From assembly GCA_028287445.1 (NCBI GenBank), contig JAQBPQ010000162.1, forward strand, positions 1 to 37,654: DNA of 37,654 nucleotides, written 5' to 3'. The stretch is from Cohnella sp. GTDB lineage: Bacteria > Bacillota > Bacilli > Paenibacillales > Paenibacillaceae. Shown here one piece after another: positions 1-7,947 of the stretch. The notes below the pieces were generated by a model. The model did no database searches. It saw only the letters and a program-made list of their open reading frames with translations, and was not told the origin of the DNA. Position 1 is the stretch's first letter, and every line of letters begins with the position of its first letter. Both the position numbers and the translations under genes were made by a program.

Positions 1-575
1 GAGTAGCGCTGTTCTTGCCACGGATCGCCGCGGTTATGATAGCCGCGCACTTCCCAGTAGCCGGGCTTGTCGTCGCTGACGAACTCGACGCTCTGCAGCC
101 ACTTGGCGCTTTTCCAGAAGTACAGATGCGGTACGACCATGCGCACCGGGTAACCATGCTCCGGCGTTAACATCTCTCCATTATGCTTAAGGGCCAAAAA
201 CGACGTCTCCCGCATGAAATCCTCCAGCGGCAGATTCGTCGTCCAGCCATGTTCGGCGTGGAGCATGACGAACTTCGCCTCTGGCGAAAGCTTGACCTTC
301 TCCATCACGGTCGGTACCGCTACGCCTTCCCACACGTTGTCCAATTTGGACCAAGCGGTGACGCAATGAATATCGTTGCGGAATTCGCGTCGAGGAAGCT
401 TCAAGAACTCCGCATACGACCATTGTTTCTCCTCTTCCACGAGCCCGAACAGCCGCAGGTTCCATTTGCCCATGTCACGGTAATAAGCCACTTCGCCGTG
501 GTGCAGCACGGGAAACCCGGCCGTTACATATTGTCCCGGCGGCACTCGTTCTTCTTCCCGTTCTGGCGTGTTCAT
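1..575 (-). CDS. YuiH-like sulfite-oxidase-family molybdopterin oxidoreductase, 3' end outside window
   Basis: The minus strand reads open from an ATG at 575 to the left edge (191 whole codons). The product matches the small cytoplasmic sulfite-oxidase-like proteins of Bacillales (YuiH type, roughly 200 residues), so only a few C-terminal residues should be missing. The segment NDIHCVTAWSKLD around residue 70 holds the cysteine expected to bind the molybdenum cofactor, and HGYPVRMVVPHLYFWKSAKW near residue 150 is a family hallmark. No signal peptide is visible. An AAGGAG lies 13 bases before the ATG, inside the end of the MFS gene, whose stop is 8 bases upstream, so the two are probably co-transcribed. 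The natural substrate of this family is not established. moaB, another molybdenum-cofactor gene, lies far away at 25.8 kb. Confidence 0.9.
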   Translation of the reverse strand, partial: MNTPEREEERVPPGQYVTAGFPVLHHGEVAYYRDMGKWNLRLFGLVEEEKQWSYAEFLKLPRREFRNDIHCVTAWSKLDNVWEGVAVPTVMEKVKLSPEAKFVMLHAEHGWTTNLPLEDFMRETSFLALKHNGEMLTPEHGYPVRMVVPHLYFWKSAKWLQSVEFVSDDKPGYWEVRGYHNRGDPWQEQRY

Positions 576-583
576 CTGATCCG

Positions 584-1891
584 TCACGCTCCTTGATCGA
601 AGGTGGATGAATATGTTTTGCGACGGGGTCGGAATACGAGCGGCGCGACACCAATGGCCAATGCCATGAGCACGATGCCGGCGATCCCCGTCATCCCGTA
701 ACTTTGCAGCCATAACGGACCACCGGAGAACTGCTGATATAACCAACCGCCTGCAATCGGCCCCAAAAATCCGGCAAAGCCCGTACATGCCGAGAAAACC
801 GCGACATACATCGGACGCTCCGATTTCGGAGAATCGCCGATCAGGAAGTTGAACACAAGCAGGTTGTAGCCGCCTAATCCGATTCCGAGCAGCAGATGGG
901 TGACGATCAGAATGACCAATACCGGCAGCACGGCTATGCCCAGCCACACCACACAAGATGCCGCTATAAGAGGGAACGTCCATAGCAGGAGCGTCCGGGC
1001 CGGATACCGGCCGTTTAACACTCCCCAATAATAATAACTGACCATCATCACCAGATTCATGAACATCATAATCAAGGTGACTTCGCTATAGTTCATCTTC
1101 AAGATGTTCAACATCGCATAGGAAAAAAGCGGGACCACGATATTTTGGGCCAATACAAACACGGAAATGAACAGCGTAGCCGACAGGAACGCCTTATCCG
1201 CGAAAGGACGGTACAGCATTTTATGGCGTGATCCGCTCTCCGAAGGCTGGAACGGCGGATTCGTGTATCGGGATAGCGCCCAGCCGTTCCATATCACGCA
1301 GAGTGTACTGATCACGAACAATACCGTGAATCCCCGTCCGCCCGGCAGCCACTCCATAATCTGGCCTCCGGCGAGCAGAGTGATACATACGACTGCCCAG
1401 TGAACGGTATTTCGGATGCCGAAATATTTGCCCCTGACGGCGGGAGGTACGGTATCGGCCATCATGGAAGTCCAGATAACGCCGCTGGCCTGTCCCGAGG
1501 TGAAGGAGATTAAAAATAATACGATATAGATCGGTACCCAAACCGCATTCGGGAATAACAGCGGAATAAGACCTGTTATGACCCAGAGCGATCTGTGCAC
1601 CACGCCGAAAACCACGACATACAATCGCCGGTTCTGCCATTTTTGCATGGCAAATGCGATAATAATTTGAATGAGGAGGGTCAACGATGGAATAGCCAGC
1701 ACGATGCCGACCTGCTGCGAAGTAAACCCGAGATAAAGTAGATAGGCGGTCTGAAGCGGGCCTCCCAGCAAGTTGCCAAGAATGTTCGCCGGAATTCCTT
1801 CAATCAGTGAAATTCTTAATCCACGGCGAAATTCAGACTCAAATCTGCGGACTTCCATCGTTCGGCGAAAACTCTGTAACCAAACTTTCAT
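584..1891 (-). CDS. MFS transporter, 12 predicted membrane segments
   Basis: Polytopic membrane protein of 435 residues with about twelve hydrophobic segments in two halves, split by a hydrophilic loop near residues 215-230 (NPPFQPSESGSRHK). The segment MADTVPPAVRGKYFGIRNT in the first half resembles the MFS A-like loop, where charged residues follow an aspartate. Substrate cannot be told from sequence. An ATG 15 bases further upstream (1906) is in frame, but only the ATG at 1891 has a ribosome binding site (GGGGA, 7 bases before it), so the shorter form is preferred. The gene lies 31 bases after pepA and just before the YuiH-like gene, suggesting one transcript. Confidence 0.85.
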   Translation of the reverse strand: MKVWLQSFRRTMEVRRFESEFRRGLRISLIEGIPANILGNLLGGPLQTAYLLYLGFTSQQVGIVLAIPSLTLLIQIIIAFAMQKWQNRRLYVVVFGVVHRSLWVITGLIPLLFPNAVWVPIYIVLFLISFTSGQASGVIWTSMMADTVPPAVRGKYFGIRNTVHWAVVCITLLAGGQIMEWLPGGRGFTVLFVISTLCVIWNGWALSRYTNPPFQPSESGSRHKMLYRPFADKAFLSATLFISVFVLAQNIVVPLFSYAMLNILKMNYSEVTLIMMFMNLVMMVSYYYWGVLNGRYPARTLLLWTFPLIAASCVVWLGIAVLPVLVILIVTHLLLGIGLGGYNLLVFNFLIGDSPKSERPMYVAVFSACTGFAGFLGPIAGGWLYQQFSGGPLWLQSYGMTGIAGIVLMALAIGVAPLVFRPRRKTYSSTFDQGA

Positions 1892-1922
1892 CCCGTAGTC
1901 CCCCATGAGATGTTCTTAGTTG

Positions 1923-3464
1923 TCATTCCACGGTTGCCGATTCCCTTTCCAGCCATTCCAGCAGCGTACGAACCATCACGCCGGTAGCGCCTTTCGGTTC
2001 CAGATCCCGATCCGCCCACATCCAGGCTGTGCCGCCGATGTCCAAATGCACCCACGGCAGCTCCTCGGCAAAAGCACCGATGAACAGCCCGCCTGCAATC
2101 GCGCCGCCCCAAGCGCCGCCATGATTTTTCAAGTCGGCGACGTCGCTGCGCAACATGCGTTTATACTCCGGGTGAGCCGGCAACGGCCAGACGTATTCGC
2201 TTGAACGCTGTGATGCTTGCAAAATCTGTTGCAGCAACGGTTCATCGTTCGTGATGGCCCCTGTCGTGACGTCTCCCAGCGCATGCATCACCGCACCGGT
2301 GAGCGTCGCCACGTCCACCAGTCGCCGCGCTCCCTCGCGAATGGCGGTCGTCAACCCGTCTGCCAAGACGATGCGGCCTTCAGCGTCCGTGTTCAGCACT
2401 TCGACCGTCTGGCCGCTGAAAGTCTTAATGACGTCGCCCGGTTTAAACGCGCTGCCAGACGGCATGTTCTCCGCCGCAGGAACGACCGCCACCACATTCA
2501 CCCGCAGCTTCCTCTCCGCCATGCCTCTCATCGCGCCGAACACGGCGGCGGCACCGCCCATATCCGAAATAAACTCTTCGAGGCCCATCCCGTTCTTCAG
2601 GTTGATACCCCCCGCATCGAACGTGACGCCTTTGCCGATCAGTCCCGTCCAATCATCCGATTCCGGTCGCCCGCGATAGCGAAGCACGATCATCCTCGGC
2701 GCGTTGGCGCTTCCCATACCGACAGCCAGAAGGCCACCCATACCGGCAACTGCCGCTTCCTTCTCATCGTAAATCCGGCATTCCAAGCCGACCTGGACGG
2801 CCAGTGATTGCGCCTCCTCGGCGAAAACGGCCGGAGTCAGCCGGTTGCCCGGAAGGTTGGTCAGTTCACGGGCGTAACAGACGGCGTCCGCTGTCTGGAT
2901 ACCGACAAGGAAACCCTCCACCCATTCCTCCGAGAAATCTTCCGCATCGAATTCGAAACGTACGGCAAGCTTCGGCACCGCCCGTCCTTCCGACGCACTG
3001 GTATTCCGCGTGTACATGCCGAGCAGCAACCCTTCCGCGGCAGCGGCGGCGGCGACCCGAACACCATGCTCCGAAGCCATACCTGCAAGCCCTGGCGGCA
3101 TGCGCCATTGCAGCGAAGAAACGTTCAATCTGGCCAAGGCCCGGCCAATCCCTCCGGCCGCAATCCGGAAGCTTTTGGTTGTCCACGGCGCAGCTTCGTA
3201 TCCCGTGAATAAGGCATATTTTGCCGGTAATAGACCCATCGTGGGAAGGACGGTCGTTTCTCCCGGTTTCGCGCCAAAAGCCCCGCGGCGGGATAAGTCG
3301 CGGAGCGCGTCATCCAATGCCGGATGAAGCAGCCTATTCTCGCCTTTGAGGGTTGCAGGGTCTACAAAAACGACGATTACCTCAGCAGAAAATGCGGCTG
3401 TATTGTCAGCATCCGATCCCGTATTACCTGTCGTACACTGAACCTGCCATCCTGTCCATTGCAT
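1923..3464 (-). CDS. pepA: M17 leucyl aminopeptidase
   Basis: Cytoplasmic two-metal aminopeptidase that removes N-terminal residues from peptides. The 513-residue length is typical. The C-terminal catalytic domain shows the M17 metal-site motifs in order: GKGVTFDAGGINLK (lysine and aspartate ligands), FISDMGGAAAVFGAM, and the family signature NTDAEGRIVLADGL. The N-terminal domain, roughly residues 1-170, is the less conserved macro-like part. The ATG at 3464 follows a GGAG about 13 bases away, which is a long spacing. It lies 40 bases after the sensor-kinase gene with no terminator between and may be read from the kinase promoter. Confidence 0.95.
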   Translation of the reverse strand: MQWTGWQVQCTTGNTGSDADNTAAFSAEVIVVFVDPATLKGENRLLHPALDDALRDLSRRGAFGAKPGETTVLPTMGLLPAKYALFTGYEAAPWTTKSFRIAAGGIGRALARLNVSSLQWRMPPGLAGMASEHGVRVAAAAAAEGLLLGMYTRNTSASEGRAVPKLAVRFEFDAEDFSEEWVEGFLVGIQTADAVCYARELTNLPGNRLTPAVFAEEAQSLAVQVGLECRIYDEKEAAVAGMGGLLAVGMGSANAPRMIVLRYRGRPESDDWTGLIGKGVTFDAGGINLKNGMGLEEFISDMGGAAAVFGAMRGMAERKLRVNVVAVVPAAENMPSGSAFKPGDVIKTFSGQTVEVLNTDAEGRIVLADGLTTAIREGARRLVDVATLTGAVMHALGDVTTGAITNDEPLLQQILQASQRSSEYVWPLPAHPEYKRMLRSDVADLKNHGGAWGGAIAGGLFIGAFAEELPWVHLDIGGTAWMWADRDLEPKGATGVMVRTLLEWLERESATVE

Positions 3465-3504
3465 GATTCGAATTCCACTCCAAACCGACTGTTTTACCCC
3501 GATT

Positions 3505-4890
3505 CTACCCTTTCACATCGGCAAAAGGCAAATAGATCACAAATTCCGTGCCTTCATTCAAATGGCTATCGACATGAATCGTACCGCCGTGATTGCGAAT
3601 GATCCGGTAACTTACGGATAACCCGAGACCGGTGCCTTCTTCTTTGGTTGTAAAAAAGGGGTCGAAAAGCCGGTTTAGGGTGGCGCGCTCCATACCTTTG
3701 CCGTTATCGCGGATTGAAATCAACGCATATTTGCCTTCACGGCGCGCCGAAACGTCGATGCGTCCACGGCGGCTGTCTTCCACTTCATGGATCGCGTCCA
3801 TCGCATTCTTGATCACATTCAGCAGCACCTGCTTGATCTGCTTCACATCAATCGCCACGGTTAAATACGGATCGAAGATCTCACAGTTCAGCTCGCACCC
3901 CCGCATGTGCGCTTCGCTCTCGGAGAGCAGGATCATTTCCTTAAGCAATAGCCCGACCAAGACAATCTGCTTCATGGGCGCGGAAGGCTTGGACGAATTC
4001 AGAAATTCATAAATGATATCGTTCGCCCGGTCAATCTCCGATAGAATGATCCGGGCGTAATCTTGTTTGCCGATTTCCTGTAAATAGGGATGGAGCAGTT
4101 GGATGAAACCGCGGATCGAGGTCAAAGGATTGCGAATCTCATGCGCGATGGCTGCTGCGATCTTGCCGAGCATGGCGAGTTTGTCGTTCTGGAATGCCGT
4201 CTGCTCGATTTGCTTATATTCGGAGACGTCTTTGACACTCACCAGATAGTCGCCGTCCAGCTCTTCGATCTGAGAGATGCCAATGAGCAAGAACCGGCCG
4301 TCCGCGTCCTGATATTCGCCGTGGAACCGGCGGTACAGCTTCATTTCTTTGAACATTTGAACAATGAACTTGCGGACCGGACGGTCGAGATGGGGGTGAA
4401 AAAAAAGCTGTCGCAGCGTGCAGCCGATGAGCGAACGCCGGGGCGCTTGGAGAAACCGCGACATCTGAACGTTCAGGAAGCGCAGGTTCCCTGCCCCGTC
4501 GAACAAGGCAATGCCGCTGTCCATCAATTGAAGCACCGTTTCGAATTTGTTGGGACGCGGTTCATCTCCGATGGGAGCGGCATGGAGGGCTGCCGAACGG
4601 ATGGGCTCCTCGGAGGATTCCTCCCGGGCCGCCGCCTCCTCCGGCATGCGCACGGCGATAAGCAGTTCGGTCAAAAACAAAAGAGACCGGTGCACCAAGG
4701 TCATCCGGTCTTCGGGATCGGCATAGGAAAGCAGGAAGCGTACGCTTTCTTCATGATGTTTCAAAATGTCGTCTGTGTTCACTCCGTACAGTTCTTTCCG
4801 TAATTCGGCCGTCTGGCAGCGTATGTCCGCACCGCTGTTGCGAGCAAATTCGGCAAGCGCCGGAAAATAATGCGTTCTCCAATCTTCCAT
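3505..4890 (-). CDS. Soluble PAS-domain sensor histidine kinase, sporulation-kinase-like
   Basis: Histidine kinase of 461 residues without membrane segments. An all-helical N-terminal region (1-90) and a Glu/Ala-rich linker precede a PAS domain (about 115-235, starting FETVLQLMDSGIALFDGAGN). The H-box is AIAHEIRNPLTSIRGFIQLL, with the phospho-acceptor histidine near 256. The ATPase domain has the N-box NVIKNAMDAI, DNGKGM and GTGLGLSVSYRIIRNHGG. This H-box and architecture are typical of the Bacillus KinA/KinE group that feeds the Spo0 phosphorelay; no response regulator is adjacent, as usual for those kinases. AGGAGG lies 10 bases before the ATG. The promoter region has Spo0A-box-like sequences, which supports but does not prove a sporulation role. 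Confidence 0.9.
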   Translation of the reverse strand: MEDWRTHYFPALAEFARNSGADIRCQTAELRKELYGVNTDDILKHHEESVRFLLSYADPEDRMTLVHRSLLFLTELLIAVRMPEEAAAREESSEEPIRSAALHAAPIGDEPRPNKFETVLQLMDSGIALFDGAGNLRFLNVQMSRFLQAPRRSLIGCTLRQLFFHPHLDRPVRKFIVQMFKEMKLYRRFHGEYQDADGRFLLIGISQIEELDGDYLVSVKDVSEYKQIEQTAFQNDKLAMLGKIAAAIAHEIRNPLTSIRGFIQLLHPYLQEIGKQDYARIILSEIDRANDIIYEFLNSSKPSAPMKQIVLVGLLLKEMILLSESEAHMRGCELNCEIFDPYLTVAIDVKQIKQVLLNVIKNAMDAIHEVEDSRRGRIDVSARREGKYALISIRDNGKGMERATLNRLFDPFFTTKEEGTGLGLSVSYRIIRNHGGTIHVDSHLNEGTEFVIYLPFADVKG

Positions 4891-4940
4891 GGAGCCAAAT
4901 CCTCCTGTATGAACCTGACAAGCAGAACCGAATCATGTTC

Positions 4941-4969
4941 ATCATTTCAATTATTGGAATAATTGTCAA
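4941..4969 (-). promoter_or_regulatory. Candidate sigma-A promoter of the sensor kinase
   Basis: On the minus strand a perfect TTGACA (4964-4969) and AATGAT (4941-4946, 4 of 6) are separated by exactly 17 bases. The -10 ends about 50 bases upstream of the kinase ATG. This is the only good promoter between rsgI and the kinase. Confidence 0.65.
4948..4965. promoter_or_regulatory. 8-bp perfect inverted repeat filling the kinase promoter spacer
   Basis: CAATTATT-GG-AATAATTG is a perfect palindrome with a 2-base centre. It fills the spacer between -35 and -10 and overlaps the -35 by two bases, the classical place for a repressor operator. It matches no operator I can name: it is not a PerR or Fur box and fits the CodY consensus poorly. 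Confidence 0.45.
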
Positions 4970-4994
4970 CGGGAGAAGTTGTCGAAGAATTGTC
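4963..4994 (+). promoter_or_regulatory. Cluster of three TTGTC elements resembling Spo0A boxes
   Basis: TTGTCAA (from 4963), TTGTCGAAGAA (from 4979) and TTGTCGG (from 4990) lie in the same orientation just upstream of and over the kinase -35. The Spo0A box consensus is TTTGTCRAA. The middle copy matches well, the first matches TTGTCAA, and the third is partial. Confidence 0.45.
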
Positions 4995-5005
4995 GGGACA
5001 TGACG

Positions 5006-5029
5006 AAAAACGGCGGGAGTCCGTTTTTT
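5006..5029 (-). terminator. Rho-independent terminator after rsgI
   Basis: AAAAACGG, a 7-base loop and CCGTTTTT form a symmetric hairpin with A/T tracts on both sides. It lies 32 bases beyond the rsgI stop and may also work on the other strand. Confidence 0.7.
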
Positions 5030-5060
5030 AACGGTCGCCGCCGGTTTCGCGAATTTGATC

Positions 5061-6326
5061 TTAGTGATGGTTTCCCGATAAGTGACGGTCATTCCCCTGT
5101 GGCTCGCCGGAATGGGAATCCGACCCATCATGACTTTGGTTTGCGCCAGACACCCCGTTGTCATTGGGGGTGGCTTGCTTGTTCTGCTTATCGTTCTGCT
5201 TATCATTCTGCTTATCGTTGTGCTTATCGTTCTGATTATTGTTCTGATTATTGTTCTGATTATCGTTCTGATTGTTGTTCTGATTATCGTTTTGATTGTC
5301 GTCCTTGGACTTACGATTGTGATCGTCTTGGGCCTTTTTCTTGTCCCATGATTTTCCTTGGTACTTATCTCTCAGCTTTGAGTTATCGCGCTTTCCCTCG
5401 CTCGATACCGGTTTATCACTTTGCCTAGGTTGCGCGGGGGTCGGAGTCGGAGACGGTTTCTCCTCCTTATGCTGTTTTTTGTTTTGTTTTTGGTTGGCCA
5501 ACAGCTTTTTCCAAGCGTTTTGGTCCTGTTTATGGTCTTGACCGTCGCCTAGAACCTGTTTCAATCCTCCCCATGAAGAAGCGATCTTTTTCAGGGAATC
5601 TTTCTGCAGTGTGGATAATGGCACCCTATGCCCCTTGCTCTCCGCGGCCAGCCAGAAAGCCATTTTACCGGATGAGATTCCGTTCGCTTTGGCTTCGTCA
5701 CGCACCTCTACCGGCAAAAACAATTTCTCGATATCCAAGGCGGAAGATACAATCGCTCTATCTCCCGTTCCGGCATTAGCCTGCTGCAGAACCCGTTCCA
5801 TTTTATCCGTTACCCGAACTTCCCATTTCGTGTCGACCGACCTGAGCCGGACGCTGGCAATGACGATTTCCCCGTCGCCTCCGGTCAGAATATGGGCGTC
5901 CGTTAATTTTTTTGCCAAAATTTGCATTACGCTCTCGATCGGTTTACCTTGATAATCCATACCTGCTAGGAAAGGCGCCGCATCCTGGTTTACAGCCCGT
6001 AATTCGCGCACGCGCTCATGCGCGTCCAGTCCGAATTCAACGCTCGGGTTGATATCCATCGACACGTAGGCGACCACGGAAGGGGTGCGGAACGACCATA
6101 AACCCAACATCAGGAAAAGCACCGCCGCTGCGGAAATGGCGAAAGACATCCACCGGCGTCTACGGAAGACAGAACGCTTCCATACCGGCACAGAATCTGC
6201 GGCCGTCCATGAAATTTCGTCGCCTATCGCGACATCCGAGCGAACCTTGATTCGGATGAACTGTCCATCCGGCGTTAAGACAACGGCTTTATTATTCCCA
6301 GCTTCCATGACGGTTCCCCGGTTCAT
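5061..6326 (-). CDS. rsgI: RsgI-type transmembrane anti-sigma-I factor with disordered repeat tail
   Basis: Membrane regulator of 421 residues expected to hold SigI inactive. The N-terminal 55 residues (MNRGTVMEAGNNKAVVLTPD) are the cytoplasmic RsgI domain. One membrane segment follows (about 62-80, ISAAAVLFLMLGLW), then the conserved outer domain with YVSMDINPSVEFGLD; its Asn-Pro bond is the autocleavage site reported for RsgI proteins. From about residue 265 the chain is Lys/Gln/Asn/Asp-rich and without predicted fold, ending in ten four-residue repeats. In B. subtilis the outer disordered tail of RsgI is needed for sensing cell-wall defects, so this tail may do the same. A longer in-frame ATG exists at 6380, but AAAGGAGG lies 10 bases before the ATG at 6326, which overlaps the sigI stop as ATGA. 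Confidence 0.92.
   Translation of the reverse strand: MNRGTVMEAGNNKAVVLTPDGQFIRIKVRSDVAIGDEISWTAADSVPVWKRSVFRRRRWMSFAISAAAVLFLMLGLWSFRTPSVVAYVSMDINPSVEFGLDAHERVRELRAVNQDAAPFLAGMDYQGKPIESVMQILAKKLTDAHILTGGDGEIVIASVRLRSVDTKWEVRVTDKMERVLQQANAGTGDRAIVSSALDIEKLFLPVEVRDEAKANGISSGKMAFWLAAESKGHRVPLSTLQKDSLKKIASSWGGLKQVLGDGQDHKQDQNAWKKLLANQKQNKKQHKEEKPSPTPTPAQPRQSDKPVSSEGKRDNSKLRDKYQGKSWDKKKAQDDHNRKSKDDNQNDNQNNNQNDNQNNNQNNNQNDKHNDKQNDKQNDKQNKQATPNDNGVSGANQSHDGSDSHSGEPQGNDRHLSGNHH
5181..5300 (-). repeat. Ten tandem 12-bp repeats inside rsgI
   Basis: Ten consecutive 12-base units, on the plus strand variants of GTTCTGATTATC and GTTCTGCTTATC. On the coding strand each encodes Asp/Asn-Asn/Lys-Gln/His-Asn. 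Four DK(Q/H)N-type units follow six (D/N)NQN-type units along the protein. The array length is a multiple of three, so copy-number change would lengthen or shorten the tail without a frameshift. Confidence 0.95.
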
Positions 6327-7129
6327 GACGGCTTCTCCTCCTTTCCGCTGCTTTCTAAATTTATGTATTGCTGCAAACACGGATAAGGTCCAGCCGCGAT
6401 CAGCGAAACGGCGATCAAATATTTACGGTGACGCTCGACGGTCTTGCGTGATACGGCCTCGACGGTGCAAAGCTCTTTCACCGGAAGCTGCCGTTTCTCC
6501 AGTAAAATCCGGAACAACTCGGCCCTCTGGGCCAGTCTGTTTCCGATTTTCATCAGCACAAGGCGGGAATCCCGATGTCTCGGTGAATTTTCCACCAAGT
6601 CCGCAAAGTGTATGCCAAATAGAGCCAGCTGCTCCGTGAGCGCCGCGATTTCCGCCCTTCTGTCTTCCGCCACCCGCTGCTGTTCGTAAAGTTCCACAGC
6701 AGCCGCACTCTCTATACGGTGCAGGAAACCTTCTTCGTCCTCCTCGCCTTCTTTCAGAGAACTATAGGGAACAGAGACTGCGTGACGCCGCTCCTGCCGT
6801 GCATGATCGATGAGGCGCCGGGTAATGACGGTATCCGCAAACCCGAGGAACGAGGCTCCTGCATCCGAAGAATAGCGATTGATGGCCTCATCGAAAGCGG
6901 CCAGCGCCACGCTGAATTCGTCATCCCGCTCCGGATCGATGTATCGCCGGGTAAACCTGCCTGCCGTTTTGGCGATGAAGGGCCGATATTGGACGATGAA
7001 TGGTTCACGCTGCGATTCATCGCCGGCTTGTATGGCTGCCACCCGCTTCTCCGGAGTGTCTACCGGTCCTTCGGGAGAAACCGGGTCCGACACGGGGAAG
7101 AACCATTTCTTCCAAAGTACGAGAAGCAC
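6323..7129 (-). CDS. sigI: RNA polymerase sigma factor SigI
   Basis: Alternative sigma factor of 268 residues, a usual length for SigI. Region 2 is visible as FIVQYRPFIAKTAGRF and FSVALAAFDEAINRYSSDAG (core binding and -10 recognition). The C-terminal SigI-specific helix-turn-helix domain includes ELCTVEAVSRKTVERHRKYL near residues 215-235. SigI in B. subtilis responds to heat and envelope stress and controls cell-wall genes such as mreBH and bcrC. Translation starts at GTG, with GGGGTGA 4 bases before it. The gene overlaps rsgI by 4 bases, the standard sigma/anti-sigma arrangement. The acyl-glutamate-rich loop KEGEEDEEGF (about 127-136) is a variable insertion. Confidence 0.92.
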   Translation of the reverse strand: MLLVLWKKWFFPVSDPVSPEGPVDTPEKRVAAIQAGDESQREPFIVQYRPFIAKTAGRFTRRYIDPERDDEFSVALAAFDEAINRYSSDAGASFLGFADTVITRRLIDHARQERRHAVSVPYSSLKEGEEDEEGFLHRIESAAAVELYEQQRVAEDRRAEIAALTEQLALFGIHFADLVENSPRHRDSRLVLMKIGNRLAQRAELFRILLEKRQLPVKELCTVEAVSRKTVERHRKYLIAVSLIAAGPYPCLQQYINLESSGKEEKPS

Positions 7130-7152
7130 TTGCTCACCCCATATCTATAATA

Positions 7153-7181
7153 TTCGTCGGGGTTCTTCCCCTTTGGGGGGT
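7153..7181 (-). promoter_or_regulatory. Possible SigI-dependent promoter of sigI-rsgI
   Basis: On the minus strand ACCCCCC (7175-7181) lies upstream of CGAA (7153-7156), the core elements described for SigI promoters, and CGAA is 23 bases before the sigI GTG. The 18-base spacing seems longer than usual, so the call is weak. No good sigma-A promoter is visible here. Confidence 0.35.
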
Positions 7182-7213
7182 ACCCCGTGTAAGAAACCCT
7201 AAAAAGTAACGTG

Positions 7214-7259
7214 AAAAAAGGCTGCCTCGAAACGAAACGTTACCGTCTCGAGGGCAGCC
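7214..7259 (-). terminator. Terminator of the zinc-ribbon gene
   Basis: GGCTGCCTCGA (7220-7230) pairs with TCGAGGGCAGCC (7248-7259) with one bulged base. On the minus strand six Ts follow the stem. Confidence 0.8.
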
Positions 7260-7307
7260 TAGGCGTTTATTTCCATTGTTCCTATCCATTAAGCCACTTG
7301 GATCAAC

Positions 7308-7733
7308 TCAAATCGTGCCCCCGGATGTGCGTTTCTGCCGTAATTTGTGGCGACGTTGACTGAGAACCCCAAGCCGGCGTTTCAGCTGCTGTTCCCACTC
7401 GGCGTCCCCGATCTGCTTGGCGAACGAAAGCAAATCAAGCGCCATGTCGATTTGACTTTGCACGACGTGCATCGGTTCTTCGTTCTCATGATTCACGCAG
7501 TTCTCGACCAAAGCTTTGTCCGTTTCGTCCACGTAATCATGGAAGTCGACCTCGGAAGCGCCGTCGCCATGGGCGTACTCCGCCAAGATGTCATATTCAT
7601 TTTCCACCAAATAATGCACTTCCACCCGATGACATACAGGGCAGAACAGGATAGGCACGTTATGGATGCGTGTACGGTAATGCTTGAGCGTCCCTTTCGT
7701 TCCGATCATGCTGGCTCCGCAGCAAAAACTCAT
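7308..7733 (-). CDS. Small protein with N-terminal Cys-rich zinc-ribbon-like region, function unknown
   Basis: Protein of 141 residues. The N-terminus has CCGA, followed by FCPVCHRVEVHYLVENEYDIL near residues 30-50; a CC plus CPVC arrangement resembles YgiT-type zinc fingers. The rest is acidic and helical, ending in a strongly basic tail (RRLGVLSQRRHKLRQKRT). No membrane segment or signal peptide is seen. An in-frame start exists at 7802, but AAGGAGGGG lies 6 bases before the ATG at 7733, which fixes the start. The gene stands alone, with its own terminator and a long gap before the sigI promoter. I cannot name its role. Confidence 0.8.
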   Translation of the reverse strand: MSFCCGASMIGTKGTLKHYRTRIHNVPILFCPVCHRVEVHYLVENEYDILAEYAHGDGASEVDFHDYVDETDKALVENCVNHENEEPMHVVQSQIDMALDLLSFAKQIGDAEWEQQLKRRLGVLSQRRHKLRQKRTSGGTI

Positions 7734-7880
7734 CGGCTTCCCCTCCTTGCGCCCGCCGCCTGTGAAGTGTAAGATCACCAGCGACCAGTGAATGCTATTC
7801 ACTATATTCTCTACCGGCTATTCGAATTCCTGCCCCAAGCCGGTATGTAAAAAATGTTATTCCACAGCGTCCGGCCGCGA

Positions 7881-7916
7881 AGAAAAATGAACTCCCCGGA
7901 AGCAGCTTCCGGGGAG
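7881..7916 (-). terminator. Terminator of the peroxiredoxin gene
   Basis: CTCCCCGGAA (7892-7901), five loop bases and TTCCGGGGAG (7907-7916) form a perfect 10-bp stem, followed on the minus strand by TTCATTTTTC. Confidence 0.8.
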
Positions 7917-7947
7917 GTGTCGAGCGGATATGGCGTTCACATTGTTC

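Noticed and set aside
5082-5351. Very hydrophobic Leu/Ile/Val-rich frame opposite the rsgI repeats
   Set aside because: It is the antisense reading of the 12-bp repeat array, not a membrane protein gene.
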